From: Diphasiastrum complanatum | Taxonomy: Eukaryota > Streptophyta > Lycopodiopsida > Lycopodiales > Lycopodiaceae | Direction: 5' to 3' | Length of the DNA: 64,000 nt | NCBI GenBank assembly: GCA_029204225.1 | Contig: CM055113.1 | Span: 25,657,462 to 25,721,461, forward strand | Shown: positions 22,778 to 34,270 of the stretch, one piece after another | Layout: each line of letters starts with the position of its first letter | How positions within the stretch are numbered: the stretch's first letter is position 1 | Made by a program: the position numbers and the translations under genes | Notes under the pieces: generated by a model | Seen by the model: only the letters and a program-made list of their open reading frames with translations | Told to the model about the DNA's origin: nothing | Databases searched by the model: none

Positions 22778-24637
22778 CTTAGAACATTCACATAATGTTC
22801 TATTCCTTCTTTCAGCAACTCCATTTTGTTGAGGAGTGTAAGGACAATAAGTCTCTTTCTTGATCCCTTCCTCCTCACAAAAGGCCTTGAACTCATTGGA
22901 GATGAATTCTCCACCATTGTCACTTCTAAGAATCTTGATGCTATGATTATGATGCTTTTCCACAAACAACTTGAACTTTACAAAAGTATCAAATACTTGA
23001 GACTTGAAGGAAAGTAAGAACACCCAACAATATCTTGAGTAGTCATCAATGAAGGTTAAAAACATGGATGAACCTCCATTAGATTTGGTGCTAGCAATGT
23101 GCACATCCGAGTGTATGAGTTCAAGAGGATGATATGACTTTGTGATGGAGTTAGGAAACACCTTCTTATGTGCCTTGGATAAGGCACAAGCTTCACAAAC
23201 CTTGTCTTCATTCCCAATAGACCTTGGCAGGCCTAAAGCATACTCCTCCTTGATCATAGCCTCCATGGAACCCGAGTTGACATGTCCAAGTCTTTTGTGC
23301 CATAAAGTAAAGGTAGATATCTTGCTCTTCTCGGCCAACATGACAACATTAGTATCCACAAATGCATCCAGCTTATAAAGTTTGCCAAGTCTAGTGCCCT
23401 TAGCCACTATCTTACCCTTCTTCTTGATGAAACATTCATTTGAAGCAAAGTCAACATTGAAACCCTTGTCTACCATTTGGCCAACACTAAGTAGATTCTT
23501 TGTTATTGTAGGAATGTACAAAACACCTTCTATGTTGATCTTTTTGGAAGATCCTAAGCAAAGGGGAATGCTACCAACTCCTTCAATTTTACAAGCTTCA
23601 TCATTTGCTGTATAGATAGACTTTATAGGTCCATCATAAGATAAGAGAGAAGAGAAAAACTCCCTTTTACTAGTCATGTGTGAACTAGCACCTGAGTCAA
23701 TACACCAAGGATCTTCTCCTTTGAAGCTTGTTGAAAAAAATATGGACATCATGAGAGAGTCCTCATGTGAACTCTCCTCCTCCTCCTCTTTGCTCATGTT
23801 GGCTTGGCTTTGATCTTGCTTCCTCTTGAAGCATTCCGAGGCATAATGCCCCATCTTGCTACAATAGTAGCACTTCACCTTTGATTTGTCCTTCTTGACT
23901 TTGGTGGTTGATGGAGATGCCTTTGGGGGTCCTTCTTGATCCTCAATCTTTGTAGACTTCTTGAGTGTTGATCCTCTGCCTTTGGACTTGCCTTTGCCTT
24001 TGGTGAAGAGAGCTTGGTCATCTCCACCTTGGATGGAAAGCCTATCCATCCTCTCTTGCATTTGGCTCCTTCTTGATTCCTCGGCCATGAGTGTGCCTTG
24101 GAGTTCTTCAAGTATGGGTAGCTTACCCATAATTGCATATCCCTGAACCAAATTGTCAAATTCAAAGCTTAGTCCATTCAATATGAGTTGAACAAGCTCT
24201 TCATCCTTGATAGGGTCACCTATAAAGGCTAGCTCTTTGTTCAATTCCTTTACTCTCAGGACAAAAGTATGTGCACTCTCTCCTTTCTTTTGATAGCTTC
24301 TATAGATTTGATTCTTCAAAGCTAACATTCTAGTTTGGTTCTTGGATTCATAGACCTTTTGCAAAGTCTCCCAAGCATCTTGAGCTGAAGTGCAATCTCC
24401 TACCTCTCTTAAGAGTTCATTTGCAACATTCATTTTTATGCAATGTAGTGCAACATTGCACCTCTTGATGTATTTGGCTTTTTCTTGAGGATGAATAGGT
24501 TCACCCTCCTTACCATTTACAATTTCCATCAGATCTTGCATGATCATGATAGATTCCATTCTAACTTTCCATATGGAATAGTTAGTTTTGTTGAGCCTTT
24601 CATTAGTATCCAAAAGATATGCATTTATAGATGCCAT
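22773..24637 (-). pseudogene. C2 gag-pol, 5' part: Gag, protease and integrase core
   Basis: The upstream part of the C2 polyprotein, starting at ATG 24637 (MASINAYLL) and open to the T insertion. Gag residues about 10-200 show NYSIWKVRMESIM, ALHCIKMNVANELLREV and VQLILNGL. The zinc knuckle CYYCSKMGHYASEC is intact. Protease shows CIDSGASSHM, with the catalytic Asp in the DSGA box. GAG-pre shows LWHKRLGH and CEAC, the HHCC ligands of the integrase zinc finger. The integrase core carries all three catalytic residues, in IHSDVH, RSDNGGEF and NGVAERRN. The reading frame stops only because T is inserted a few codons after the third catalytic block; without that insertion it continues into 17200-15092. 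Confidence 0.92.
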
Positions 24638-25436
24638 CTAGTCTCCTAATCAAGGACTTGACACAAATGAAGGTTACTTCTATTGATTTGATTGAAGGTC
24701 TACCTTATCCCACTTCTTAGGGACCTGAAAAGATCATTAATAGACTTCCTATAAATATCTAAGAATGATCTCTAACAAAATCAAATCATAGAATACTAGA
24801 AACAATGCACTTGCTTGATTGAAGTAGACAATACTAGTAGAATTGCCCCTCTTTATATAAAGAACATTAAAGCTTCCAAATGATCTGATCAAGAGTAAAT
24901 TTCAGCAACCTAATGTACTTACAAAATCACTTGTAAAAGATCTAAATGGAACTTAATGAGGATGCAACACAATCTACTATCCAGTCACAAGCAAAAAATG
25001 ATCAAAATTGATGAAAAATTGATCTAATTTGGTGCATAAGTCGAGCAATGGTTGGACTGAACCTAAATCACTTTAGGAGGTGTCTACTACACCTTAGAAC
25101 AGCCTTGAAGAGTCCCCAAAACTCTGATCTTCCCTCTCCTTGAATGCTAGAAAGCCTCCTCTATGAAATCACCTCCAAAACTCGCTTAGAAATCAATGCT
25201 TGGAGCAAGCAAAACTTGCTATCTTAGTAGTGTGAATTGAATTCAACTTTGCCTCTGGTTTTAGACACCTAAACACCTGCAAATGAAGTCACACAACACC
25301 AATCTCCAATGTATTTGACTCACTTGGAGTTCTAGAATCAATACTAGATGCTAAGATCCAATCTACACAAGATTTAGATCAAAAATTGTGATCAAATTGA
25401 ATGAAAACCAAGGATTTAGCTCATTTCAGCCTTTCG
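24638..25436 (-). other. C2 untranslated leader
   Basis: About 0.8 kb between primer-binding site and Gag ATG; no ORF is supported. Its length is similar to the leaders of C3, C4 and T. Confidence 0.6.
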
Positions 25437-25448
25437 GCTCTGATACCA
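25437..25448 (-). other. C2 primer-binding site (initiator tRNA-Met)
   Basis: GCTCTGATACCA on +, i.e. TGGTATCAGAGC on the element strand, directly adjoining the 5' LTR. Confidence 0.95.
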
Positions 25449-26130
25449 TGTAAAAATTACAGCAAATAAGGATCCTAAAACACTTGAAATGATGAGGGAA
25501 ACAATAGATTATGATTTCATAAGATTAGCACAAGTTGAACCATCAAAATCCATCAAAAATCTATGCTCGAACCTCACTAAATGGCCCAAATCCTTGAAGA
25601 AGACTTCACACGTGTGAAAGTACGGCCTCCCACAGTCTGAGTACTGTACACCAGACCTACATTCAATCCTATAATCATTAGTAATCACAAGTACTCAAAC
25701 AATTATGAACATAGAGAGCAATTGCACCATTATGAGGAAAAAAACATGAAATTGCTTGATTGATTTTGGTGAGATATCATCACCTATATATACATGATCC
25801 ATCACGGTTTTGGGCAGGTATGAGTAGCCCTAAACCTATCCCTAATGCTAATTTTGGTGGATCTTTCATCCCTACTAAGTTAGGGTTGGAATCTTGGAGA
25901 TCCCTCAACAATACAGAAACTACCAAAAATAGCTCCTATTTGTTCTCCCTTGTATCTAAGCATAATTTGGACTCATTCCAAAGGTTCTAACACTTAGGTC
26001 TACTTGAGAACATCCTTATGAATGGAATCCTATGCTATTTGGCACGTGTGACAAGCCACATCATGACCATCTAACTATTCACAAGTCATATGACCAAAAC
26101 TAGTCAAGCTAGAATTGTGAATTTTTAACA
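25449..26130 (-). repeat. C2 5' LTR
   Basis: 682 bp, same ends as 14396-15077. The palindrome TTCACACGTGTGAA is at 25605-25618 and a TATA-like GTATATATAG (element strand) at about 25783-25792. As the 5' LTR, this copy would drive transcription leftward. Confidence 0.93.
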
Positions 26131-26423
26131 ATATAGTTGATTTGGACATATTAGGTGTAGTTCATGCACCGAGGAGAAGGAATCACTCATCAAAGCCTGA
26201 TGGTTTGAACATAGTTCCTTCTCTATTGAATTTCTTTGCATTCCCTTTGACTCTACTACACATATTTTCTCCCCAACACTTATAAAAAAAAAAATTTCAT
26301 CCAAAGAGATCAATGGGACAATGTTCACGGATTCCTTGAATCTGTGAATATGGTTTTCTGCTTCTTCTTATACTTTTGTAGTTACAGTTCTTTATGGTAC
26401 TTCTTCTTATTAGAACAGTTACA
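26131..26423. other. Short spacer between C2 and E2
   Basis: No gene or repeat was recognised. It contains a poly-A run at about 26285-26295. Confidence 0.5.
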
Positions 26424-27418
26424 AGCAGAAGCGTTATTCAGTTTTCAACATGTATTTCCCAGCCTGTCAATGCGAGACATGGTTTCGATACTCAGCTACA
26501 TGCATAACCAGCCATATAACCATCTATAGCTCAAGAAGATCAGCGTTCTAGTACAAGGAGCAATCTTACCATTATGTACTGAATCAGAAACAGTCAAAGA
26601 CAAGATTAACTACTGGAACAAGAAACAAGATTCAAGAAACAAGAAACAAGATTCCTAGCAGCATTTTAATAATCTAAGAATCAAGAAACACTCATTACTT
26701 GATGCTTAGATTACTCAAGAACAATCAAGAACTGGGTTGCAAGGGAGTATGCAAGATCTATATGACAAACCAGCCTATCTAGTTTACTTGAATGCTGATA
26801 CTACCTTATTCCACAAACAAGAATTGAATCCTAATCCACAACTAAGCAAGAAACAAGAAACAAGAACCTAGTTAATCCACAATGCAAAGGAATCAAGCAT
26901 GCTCATAGAAATCTCACTCAAGAACATTGCCATGAACAAGGAGCTTAGCTATCATCAAGAACTCGTGGAGGATCCTCTTATTAGCTCAATAGAGCTTGAC
27001 AATACATTCAAAAGCTCCCTCACAAGAGAGGGGGGCCCTTAAATAAGCAAGAAGGCTGCCCATGTGGAGCCCATGTGGCAATTCCACCAAATTAGAAATT
27101 ACATGTAGAATCTGCCCTTCTACTAAAGGTCACCATCAAAAGGTGGCTCACTCTAACTAATTTAAGGGGGGTCTACCTTTATTTACAATGCCTAGGAAAT
27201 ATTACTAGCTCCTACATGGCCATTCCTTCTTTGGGATACACCATGTAGGCTCACATAGATAACTCACTGTCTTCCTAGCTAGTACTTCCTCGGCTCTCAT
27301 GCTCGGCTCTTAGCTTCTTTTGCTCTCTTCCTTCTGAGACCTCCTCGATCATGGGTGAGAGATAACTTGTGTCTTCAGCTTGGCTCGTCACTTGGAGATT
27401 CTCTAGAATCTGCTAGCA
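26424..27418 (-). repeat. E2 3' LTR
   Basis: About 995 bp. On the - strand it begins TGCTAGCAGATTCTAGAG (TGTTAGCAG in the other copy). The far boundary is blurred by divergence; homology with 39178 onward starts near 26424. A TATA-like TTATTTAAGG lies at about 27037-27047 on the - strand. It lacks the internal 470-bp duplications of the 5' LTR. Confidence 0.8.
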
Positions 27419-27440
27419 TTATTCACCCCTAATCTGTTGC
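27419..27440 (-). other. E2 polypurine tract region
   Basis: AGATTAGGGGTGAATAA on the - strand directly precedes the LTR. The same text recurs twice inside the 5' LTR. Confidence 0.65.
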
Positions 27441-27473
27441 AGGACCCACTGCAACATCGATGATGTCTTCCGC

Positions 27474-29880
27474 TTGGCACTTGAAAAAGCATGGATCTTC
27501 ATTCGCTTCCGTAACCTAGGTTCTTACTATCCACAAAATTTATTCGTCGAAATTGGAAGTCTCTCAATTGGCCGCTACATACTAGCCCTCTTGGGCACTT
27601 CTTGTGAATCCTGCCTTGTGTCAGCCAATTTGCCTCTAGGCCTAGTAGGGGAAGTTGTCCTACGCAGCTGGGATGGCCTTGCCAGATAATCATCTAGGGC
27701 CTTGGTGCCTATATCTTTCTCTTTAGCTTGCTCACTTGGCGATGACTCAGTTGCACCCGTGTCTGGTCTGGGTGAGAACCTTCTCATTTCTGGTTTGTCT
27801 GCCAAGAAGTCATTATCACCCCCCATGTCAGTGTTAGTTTCTGAAAGGTCGGGGATGGAATGAATTGGGGAGAGGGGTCGGGGGTGATAGGTTTAGGAGG
27901 AGGTGGAATCAACAAGTTATATGCAGCACCAGGGGAGTGGAGTTGTTGGTCCTACACCATCATTCCCATCATCATCCCGCGGCTTTGTTGATTGAGCACC
28001 TGCTTGATCCTTGCACGTCGTGTCCCATAGTTGGTTCACCTTGTCCAAGACTTAATGTAGGGCCTTCGTAGTGTCTTCCAGCTGCTTCTGGAACTCCAGG
28101 ATGATCTTCTCTTGTTTGGCCACAATGTTTTCAAACTGTCACTTTTTGGCTTCCCGTTTCTGGATTAGCCTTATGTATTTTTCCATCCAGATGGCTGAGG
28201 CATGTGGGGCCTGGAATTGAATGTCCTCAGGCTTGACTAGAGGTGCGATGACTGTCATTGCACTCAATGATCCGTCTCGTACTTGGTTGATTTGGACAAT
28301 CTGGTGCTTTAGTTGTTGCTGGACCTCTTCTAGAGTGGACTTCTGCCCAGCCATCACAGATTTGGTTTCCACTGTTTCTTTCTCTTTCTCTTTGACCAGC
28401 CTTTGATATTGCACAATCTCTTGCTCTTGATGTTGGACTCTGCTCTTGAGCATTTGGTGCTCGCTCACTAGCCAATTCATGTGGTAGCTCATTTTGGATA
28501 GGCCAATCATCGAGCGCTTGGCTGCTGCAGTGAGCTTTTTAGGGTTAGTGAGGGTTGGGTACTGATCTGGAGTGTGGGATGGTGAGGCTAATCCAAAAAA
28601 TAAACACAGTGTTAGAGCTGAAGATGGAGGTGGAGGTGGAGACAGTGAAGGGATGATGTTAATGATTGTTGTGGTGGTGGTGGTTAGTGAAGGGGTCTTA
28701 CTTCTTCCTGGTTGCGTCCTCTTTTTTGGCTCGTCGTTGCTTATTTCCATCAGGTCCTTAGCATCAAAATATTGCGACGTGTCCAGTGTGTGGACTTGCT
28801 GGGCCTGTGGTTGCTGAGCTACTTCTGTGTCCTGGGGACTGGATATCTCCACTCCCCCCCCCCAAAATTTGTGCCAGAGGTGATGTTGGTGGTGTTGGCA
28901 TAGTAATCAGTGTGGGTGGGGTGGTGGCTTTATCTGCTTGACCTGTGGCTTGAGTTACTGCCGTATCAGGTGGTTGCGTAGATGTAGTTGCTCCATCACC
29001 CCCATAGATGACATGTGAGCTTGAAGCTTCTCTTGCCTCCGTTGTTGCCGTGTGAACCGGCAACTGAGCCTTTGAGGTATCTGCCTGTTGAGCTCCGATA
29101 GTTGCAGCTGTTTGTGGATCCTATGGTGGGCTTCTTGGCTTCTGCACCAGAGAGGAGATACTGGTGTTGACTCGTTTAGCCTGGGATCTCGATGGTGAAG
29201 TGTTCCTTGCACGCTTGGATGTCTTGTGTTCAATGGAAATTTCTCATGTTGTTTATGCACTCATGAAGACAATTCGAAACAAAATGTGCTCAGTCATAGA
29301 GATTCTAGAAGTGCAGTTGTGAATTTGCCATCATGTGAAATATGGACATGGGTACCCTCTACAATGTTTTCCTTGGTAGTTGTGTGCACTTTGTCAAGTA
29401 CGCACATGCCGCTTGTAATTGGGAGTCATTGACTGCGTCAACTCAATACCCATCCTTGTTTTTCCAGTTTGCCACTGATGGATCAAAAAATTTGAAATAC
29501 GCTGCCTGCTCGATTTTCTTAAGTGTTCTCGTGATAGCATTGGGTCCTCTTGGGAACCCAAACGGTTGCAAGTCGGCCGGTGCAAATAATAGGTTGTAAA
29601 CATAGTTCCTCACAGGAGGGACTATTAGCTGGCACGACCTTGCAGTAGCATTGTAGTTGGCGTAGATCATGTGCACGAGATAGGGGCTTTGATACCCCAT
29701 TAGGACAGGCATTTGAAACTCAATTGCTTGAAGGAAAGGTGTTGTCTGTTGGTAACAATGTTGCATTTCTATAATGTCCAATGTGGATAAGTGGATGTCA
29801 AGCTTATTGGTTGTGGGGTCATCAGAGCTGGAGGCAGGGTTGGTAGACATGATGAAGAAATTGGAAAAAGAGAGAAACAA
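27474..29880 (-). pseudogene. E2 post-pol ORF: conserved N-terminal segment, coiled coil, basic tail (broken)
   Basis: Coding sequence downstream of pol, same strand, in at least three frame blocks. Block 1 (29880-29443) reads as ordinary protein, including STNPASSSDDPTTNKLDIHL, FLQAIEFQMPVLMGYQSPYL and a region ending FFDPSVANWKNKDGY. Block 2 (29063-28139) is Ser/Thr/Pro/Gln-rich with poly-Thr and poly-Pro runs, then a coiled-coil-like stretch (RVQHQEQEIVQYQRLVKEKE, STLEEVQQQLKHQ). Block 3 (27826-27575) is polar and basic. The original product was probably several hundred residues. I do not recognise the family. Extra ORFs at this position in plant Tat/Athila elements have been called env-like or aORFs, but no signal peptide or membrane segment is visible here. 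E1 carries a similar remnant. Confidence 0.6.
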
Positions 29881-29894
29881 ATAATCTGGAAAAA

Positions 29895-30246
29895 GGGTGT
29901 CGGTGGAGATGGGAGCAGAGAGCGTCGGCTGAGATGGAAGGAAAAGGTGTCAACTGAGATGGAATGAAAATGTGTCAGCTGAGATGGAGTGGAAAAGGCG
30001 TCGACTGAGATGGAAGGAAAATGTGTCGGCTGAGATGGAGTGGAAAAGGCATCGGCTGAGATGGAGAGAAAAAGGCGTCGGCTGATATGGAGTGGAAAAG
30101 AGATGGAGTGGAAAAGGCGTCGGCTGAGATGGAGTGGAAAAGACGTCGGCTGAGATGGAAGGAAAATGTGTCGGCTAAGATGGAGTGGAAAAGGCATCTG
30201 CTGAGATGGAGTGGAAAAGACGTCGGCTGAGATGGAGTGGAAAAGG
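29895..30246. repeat. E2 array A: about 13 copies of a 25-26-bp unit
   Basis: Units built on GTCGGCTGAGATGGAGTGG, alternating with a variant containing GGAAGGAAAATGT. The 235-codon ORF across it on the - strand is a translation of the repeat (Ser/Pro/Phe/His) and not a gene. Confidence 0.85.
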
Positions 30247-30845
30247 AATGGACTATGAGAAACTGGGGATGGAAAGGAGGGTGTGTGAAAGTGGAGGTGT
30301 TGTGGATGGCAGGGTATAGAGGATGTGTGGTAATCAAAGTATGGTGCGAACAATGGGTTGTAGAGGTTCCGAAAAAGGAGATGTGGGTATATGGTTGTGA
30401 CTAAGCGGAAGAGGTGAAGAGATGTAAAGAAAGTGACGTTTGGTGAAGACGGTTGTTTGGAGAGGATGAAAAGCATGGAAGGTTAAAAGTTGATGCTCAG
30501 TAGTGTAAGCATTTGGAATGCTTGCGTGACACTACCCCTCAGCATGCAAAATGTATCAAATGCTTTTTTCCACTAGCAATATTAGGGTTGGAAATGGTTT
30601 GTGATGGCACTCTCAATGAAAAACACACGAGGATGGCTGAAACTAGGTGGAGATGGTGTATAAGCACTAACGGATGCACCAGACGAGAGAGCACCAGGAT
30701 CATGTAGGAGAGTTTGAAAATTGCTAGAGGATCGTCGCTAGGGAGCTCCAAAGTTTGCACTTCACTGAGGTGCGAATGTGGTCGAAGTGATGGCATTTAT
30801 GGACGCCTTTGAATGGGCGCGAGTGAGATGGGACGTGTCTGTAGT
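30247..30845. other. E2 spacer between arrays A and B
   Basis: No supported ORF or repeat. Confidence 0.5.
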
Positions 30846-31133
30846 GTCGGTCGAGATTTTAATAAAGTCATGTTGGTCGAGATCTTATGAAAGTCCGTTG
30901 GTCGAGATCTTATGAAAGTTCGTCTAGCTAGATCTTATGAAGGTCCGTCAGTCAAGATCTTATGAAGGTCCGTAGGTCAAGATCTTATGAAGGTCCGTCG
31001 GTCGAGATCTTATGAAGGTCCATCAGTCGAGATCTTATGAAGGTCCGTCGGTCGAGATCTTATGAAGATCCATCGGTCAAGATTGAAGTGAATCCCATTG
31101 GCTGAGATTGAAGTGGATCCCGTCGGTTGAGAT
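30846..31133. repeat. E2 array B: about 12 copies of a 25-bp unit
   Basis: Very regular 25-bp period with core GTCGGTCGAGATCTTATGAA and a GGTCC end. The monomer core is the same as in array C on the other side of gag-pol. It is A/T-rich and non-coding from here to the pol stop at 31525. Confidence 0.9.
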
Positions 31134-31524
31134 TTGTCAAAACCTCAATATGAAAGAATGGATCTATTGTATGCAAGTGAAGAACTTCAGGGGGAAAATA
31201 TGACTGTGGTACAGAGTAGAAGTTCTTGTGAGAAGAGTGTATCCCCAGGAATGGTTGTATGCCTGAGATACCAGTTAGACATAGAGATGAGGTGGCTAAA
31301 GTATGAGAATTAGTTCCTATGGTGTAGCCTATCATTTGTTGATCTAGGACATTCATGATCCATGAGTATGTACAGGAAGGGAAAATGCATAGAAAGGACA
31401 TAAAACAAGGCATGCAAAATGAGAAGTACAAGTAAGGAAATAAAATAAAATTAAATAATAAACTAATAAATTAAATTAAAAATTAAAAATAAGAAAATGT
31501 GAAATACATACTAGGGAAAAGATA

Positions 31525-34270
31525 TTAAATTGGGTCAACAAAGAACAACTCTTCATAATACCGCCGTAGATGACCACCATTTACAACAGTGTCTAGGAGT
31601 ATCCCATCAAGTGTTTGTAATTGGACTGCACCATTAGGAAAATTTTTATTAATAACGTGTGGCCCCTCACTTTTGAACTTCAATTTGTCGGGGTGCTTCT
31701 TTGATGTATAAAAAAGCACCTGGTCACCTAAGTGTAGATCTTTATTGTGCAGGTGACGGTCATGCCAGGCCTTTTTGGTCTCGTTTGTTAACTAGTTGTG
31801 CGTGATAAGATATTAGTCTTGTCTCGCATAACTGGGCTAACGTAAATAGCCTGGTTTTGACTTGTTGTTCTATTGAAGTCTTTTCACAGAGATCTGTTGA
31901 AAAAGCTACCGTAACTCTTAGCGAAGGTACTAAGAATTCTACGGGCATTACCGCTTCTTGACCATATACTAAGTGGAAAGGTGTAATCCACCCAGTGGCT
32001 TTTTTCGGGGTGGTGCGGTAAGCCCAGATAGCTGAGAAAAGTTTTGTTTCCCAATTACAGCGACTGGTTTCAACTATCTTGGTTAAAATTTTACAGATCG
32101 TCTTGTTAGTTGATTCAGCCTGGCCATTACACCTAGGATAGTACGGTGTACTTTTTCTGTGAACAACAAGATAATGGCATAGGAGATTATCAACGATAAC
32201 ATTTAAAAATTGGATTTTGCGATCACTAACAAGCTCTATGGGACAGCCAAAACGGGTAAAAATATTTTTGTAAAGAAAATGTGCAATGGTTTTTGCGTTG
32301 GCATCCTTTGTTGCTCGAGCCTCCACCCACTTAGTGGCGTAATCGGTGGCTATGAGGATGTATCAAGCTTGGGTATGTTTTGCTGCTGGACTGATTGGTC
32401 CAACAAAGTCAGTCCCCCACTTATGGAAGGCTTCGCCTTCTATAATGGGAGTCAATGGTGTGAAGTCTGCTTTGGTATTTTTTTCTGCTCGTTGACAGAC
32501 ATCACACGCTTTAATGATAGCAAACGTGTCCTTAAACAAAGATGGCCACCACAATCATGCTCTAAGGATAATATTTCTTGTGGCTTCAGCAGAAAAGTGG
32601 CCACCCCCAATGCCCTCATGAGCCTGAGATATTATTGGTTGTATCTCAAATTCATAAGCACATCGTCGAATAATGTCGTCAACGCCCCTTTTGTAAAGTT
32701 GTCCCGCAATTAACTGAAGGGGTGCTACTTTTATTAAAAAAAAAAATTTTGCCGTTGTACTCAGGCCTTCTTTTAGTTGGGCTGTTGTGAGGAACTGAGT
32801 GATCTCCTCAGCCCATAAGGGTGTAGCATCGATCTGAAAAAGGCATGCATCAGGGAGATCATCGTTGACTGGTGCAGTTGCAGCACTTGGTAGTCTGGAA
32901 AGGTGGTCCGCCATGAAATGTTGGGTCTCTTTCCAAACGACTACACGGAAATTAAATTCCTCCAAAATCAGTAGACATCGAGCTATTTGTCCCGTCTTAC
33001 AGGACTTATTAACGATATATAGAAGTGCTTGATGGTCTGTGTAGAAAGCAAAGGTTTGGTCTAATGAATAATTTCTTAGTTGTTTTACAGCGTAGAGCAT
33101 TGCCAATGCTTCTCTTTCGGTAGTTGTATAGTTTACTTCAGCAGGCACCAGTTGCCTACTTAAGAAATGTATGGAAAAGTCTTTGCCATACTCGCCCAGT
33201 TGTGCAAGAAGACCTCCAATGGCATACTTACTTGCGTCAATATGTACATGGAATTCTTTTATATAATCTAGCAAGCGGAGTATGGGAGCCGTTGTGAGGG
33301 CTATTTTCAACTCCTCAAAGGCCTTAATTCGCTCTTCGGTCCAGTGAAGATCTACGACAACTAAATACACTAGACGTGCCTTGCTGGCATAGTCGATTAT
33401 AAAGGTGCAATAGTAGTTGGTATGACCGAGGAAGACATATACTTCCTTCACTGTTGCAGGTAGGGGCATGTCCACGATAACCTTGATTTTTGAGAGGTCG
33501 GTAGAAATATCGTCCTCTGATATTATAGGCTCGAGTACAACTCCGTGGGTGACCCATATTTGGCATTAATCAGGGTTTAGTGAGATGCCGAACCTATGAC
33601 AATAAATGAAGATTTTCTCCAAGGCATCTAGGTGTGTAGCAGCTAAAGAATGTACACCTAGATTGTTGAGATAAATCTCCACAACCCGATGTAACAGATC
33701 TTGAAAGGCTAGTTGCATGACCCGTTGGAATGTTGAGAGGGCATTACATAAGCCAAAAGACATAATGTTATAAGTGTAAACCCCATTCTCTGTGGCAAAG
33801 GTTGTTTTATGTTTATCTTCAGGGGCTATTTGAACAAGGAAATAACCGTTGAGTCCATCCAAAAAGCTGAAAGCTTCAGCTCCTACCATTTCCTCTAAGA
33901 TTCGGGTCGTTAAAGGTAAGGGAAAATGGTCTTTCTTCGTAACCGCATTAAGGTTCTTGAGGTCGACACAGATACGAAGCTTGCCGTTTTTCTTGGGCAC
34001 AACCACAATGGGCGATACCCAATCAGTATGTTGAACTTCATAAATGAAGGCAACATCCAGCAATTTTTTAATATCCTCATCGATCCTCTCACGGTAGACG
34101 AAGTTACTTCGATAAGATTTAGCCCTCACAGATTTAGCATTCTCTTCTAAAGGAATCCTATGGACGACTATTTCAGGTGGGATTCCTTTCATTTCTGTAT
34201 AATTCCATTCAAGTACATCCCTATATTTGCGGAGTAACGTTTCTAGGTCATAAAGTTGGGTTGATGACAA
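31525..34270 (-). pseudogene. E2 pol: reverse transcriptase, RNase H, integrase (inactive)
   Basis: RT at 34270-33566 shows the Gypsy-type blocks WVSPIVVVPKKNGKLRICVD and FSFLDGLNGYFLVQIAPEDK, but the catalytic box that should be Y-x-D-D reads YLNN (33662-33673), so both metal-binding aspartates are lost. RNase H at 33475-32890 shows HIDASKYAIGG, FLSRQL and FYTDHQALLYI. The integrase zinc-finger region (HEGIGGGHFSAEAT, CDVCQR) spans about 32640-32470. The integrase core keeps D, D and E in GTDFVGP, LVSDRKIQF and GQAEST. The product ends about 31525 (RRYYEELFF) with no chromodomain. Several stops and frameshifts separate the ORFs (e.g. near 33570, 32554 and 32330). Confidence 0.9.

Larger units (their letters stand above)
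14396..26130 (-). mobile_element. C2: near-intact Copia retrotransposon, interrupted by T
   Basis: Matching 682-bp LTRs (14396-15077 and 25449-26130), an initiator-Met primer-binding site (25437-25448), a leader of about 0.8 kb, one gag-pol reading frame and a polypurine tract are all present. Excluding the 5.57-kb insert T and one target-site copy, the element is about 6.16 kb. Its LTRs differ at about 13 of 682 positions (1.9%, by eye). The only evident lesions are the insertion in integrase and one in-frame TAA in RNase H. The flanks (catga on the left, atata on the right) do not form a target duplication. Confidence 0.9.

Noticed and set aside
29769-30476. 235-codon ORF across array A on -
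   Set aside because: It is the translation of a 25-26-bp tandem repeat plus flank (Ser/Pro/His/Phe-rich), and all frames are open for the same reason.
30846-31133. Regular short repeats that could suggest a CRISPR array
   Set aside because: Repeats are contiguous 25-bp monomers with no unique spacers and no cas genes, inside a plant retrotransposon.
33849-34150. + strand ORFs opposite E2 RT
   Set aside because: They are antisense shadows of conserved RT blocks.
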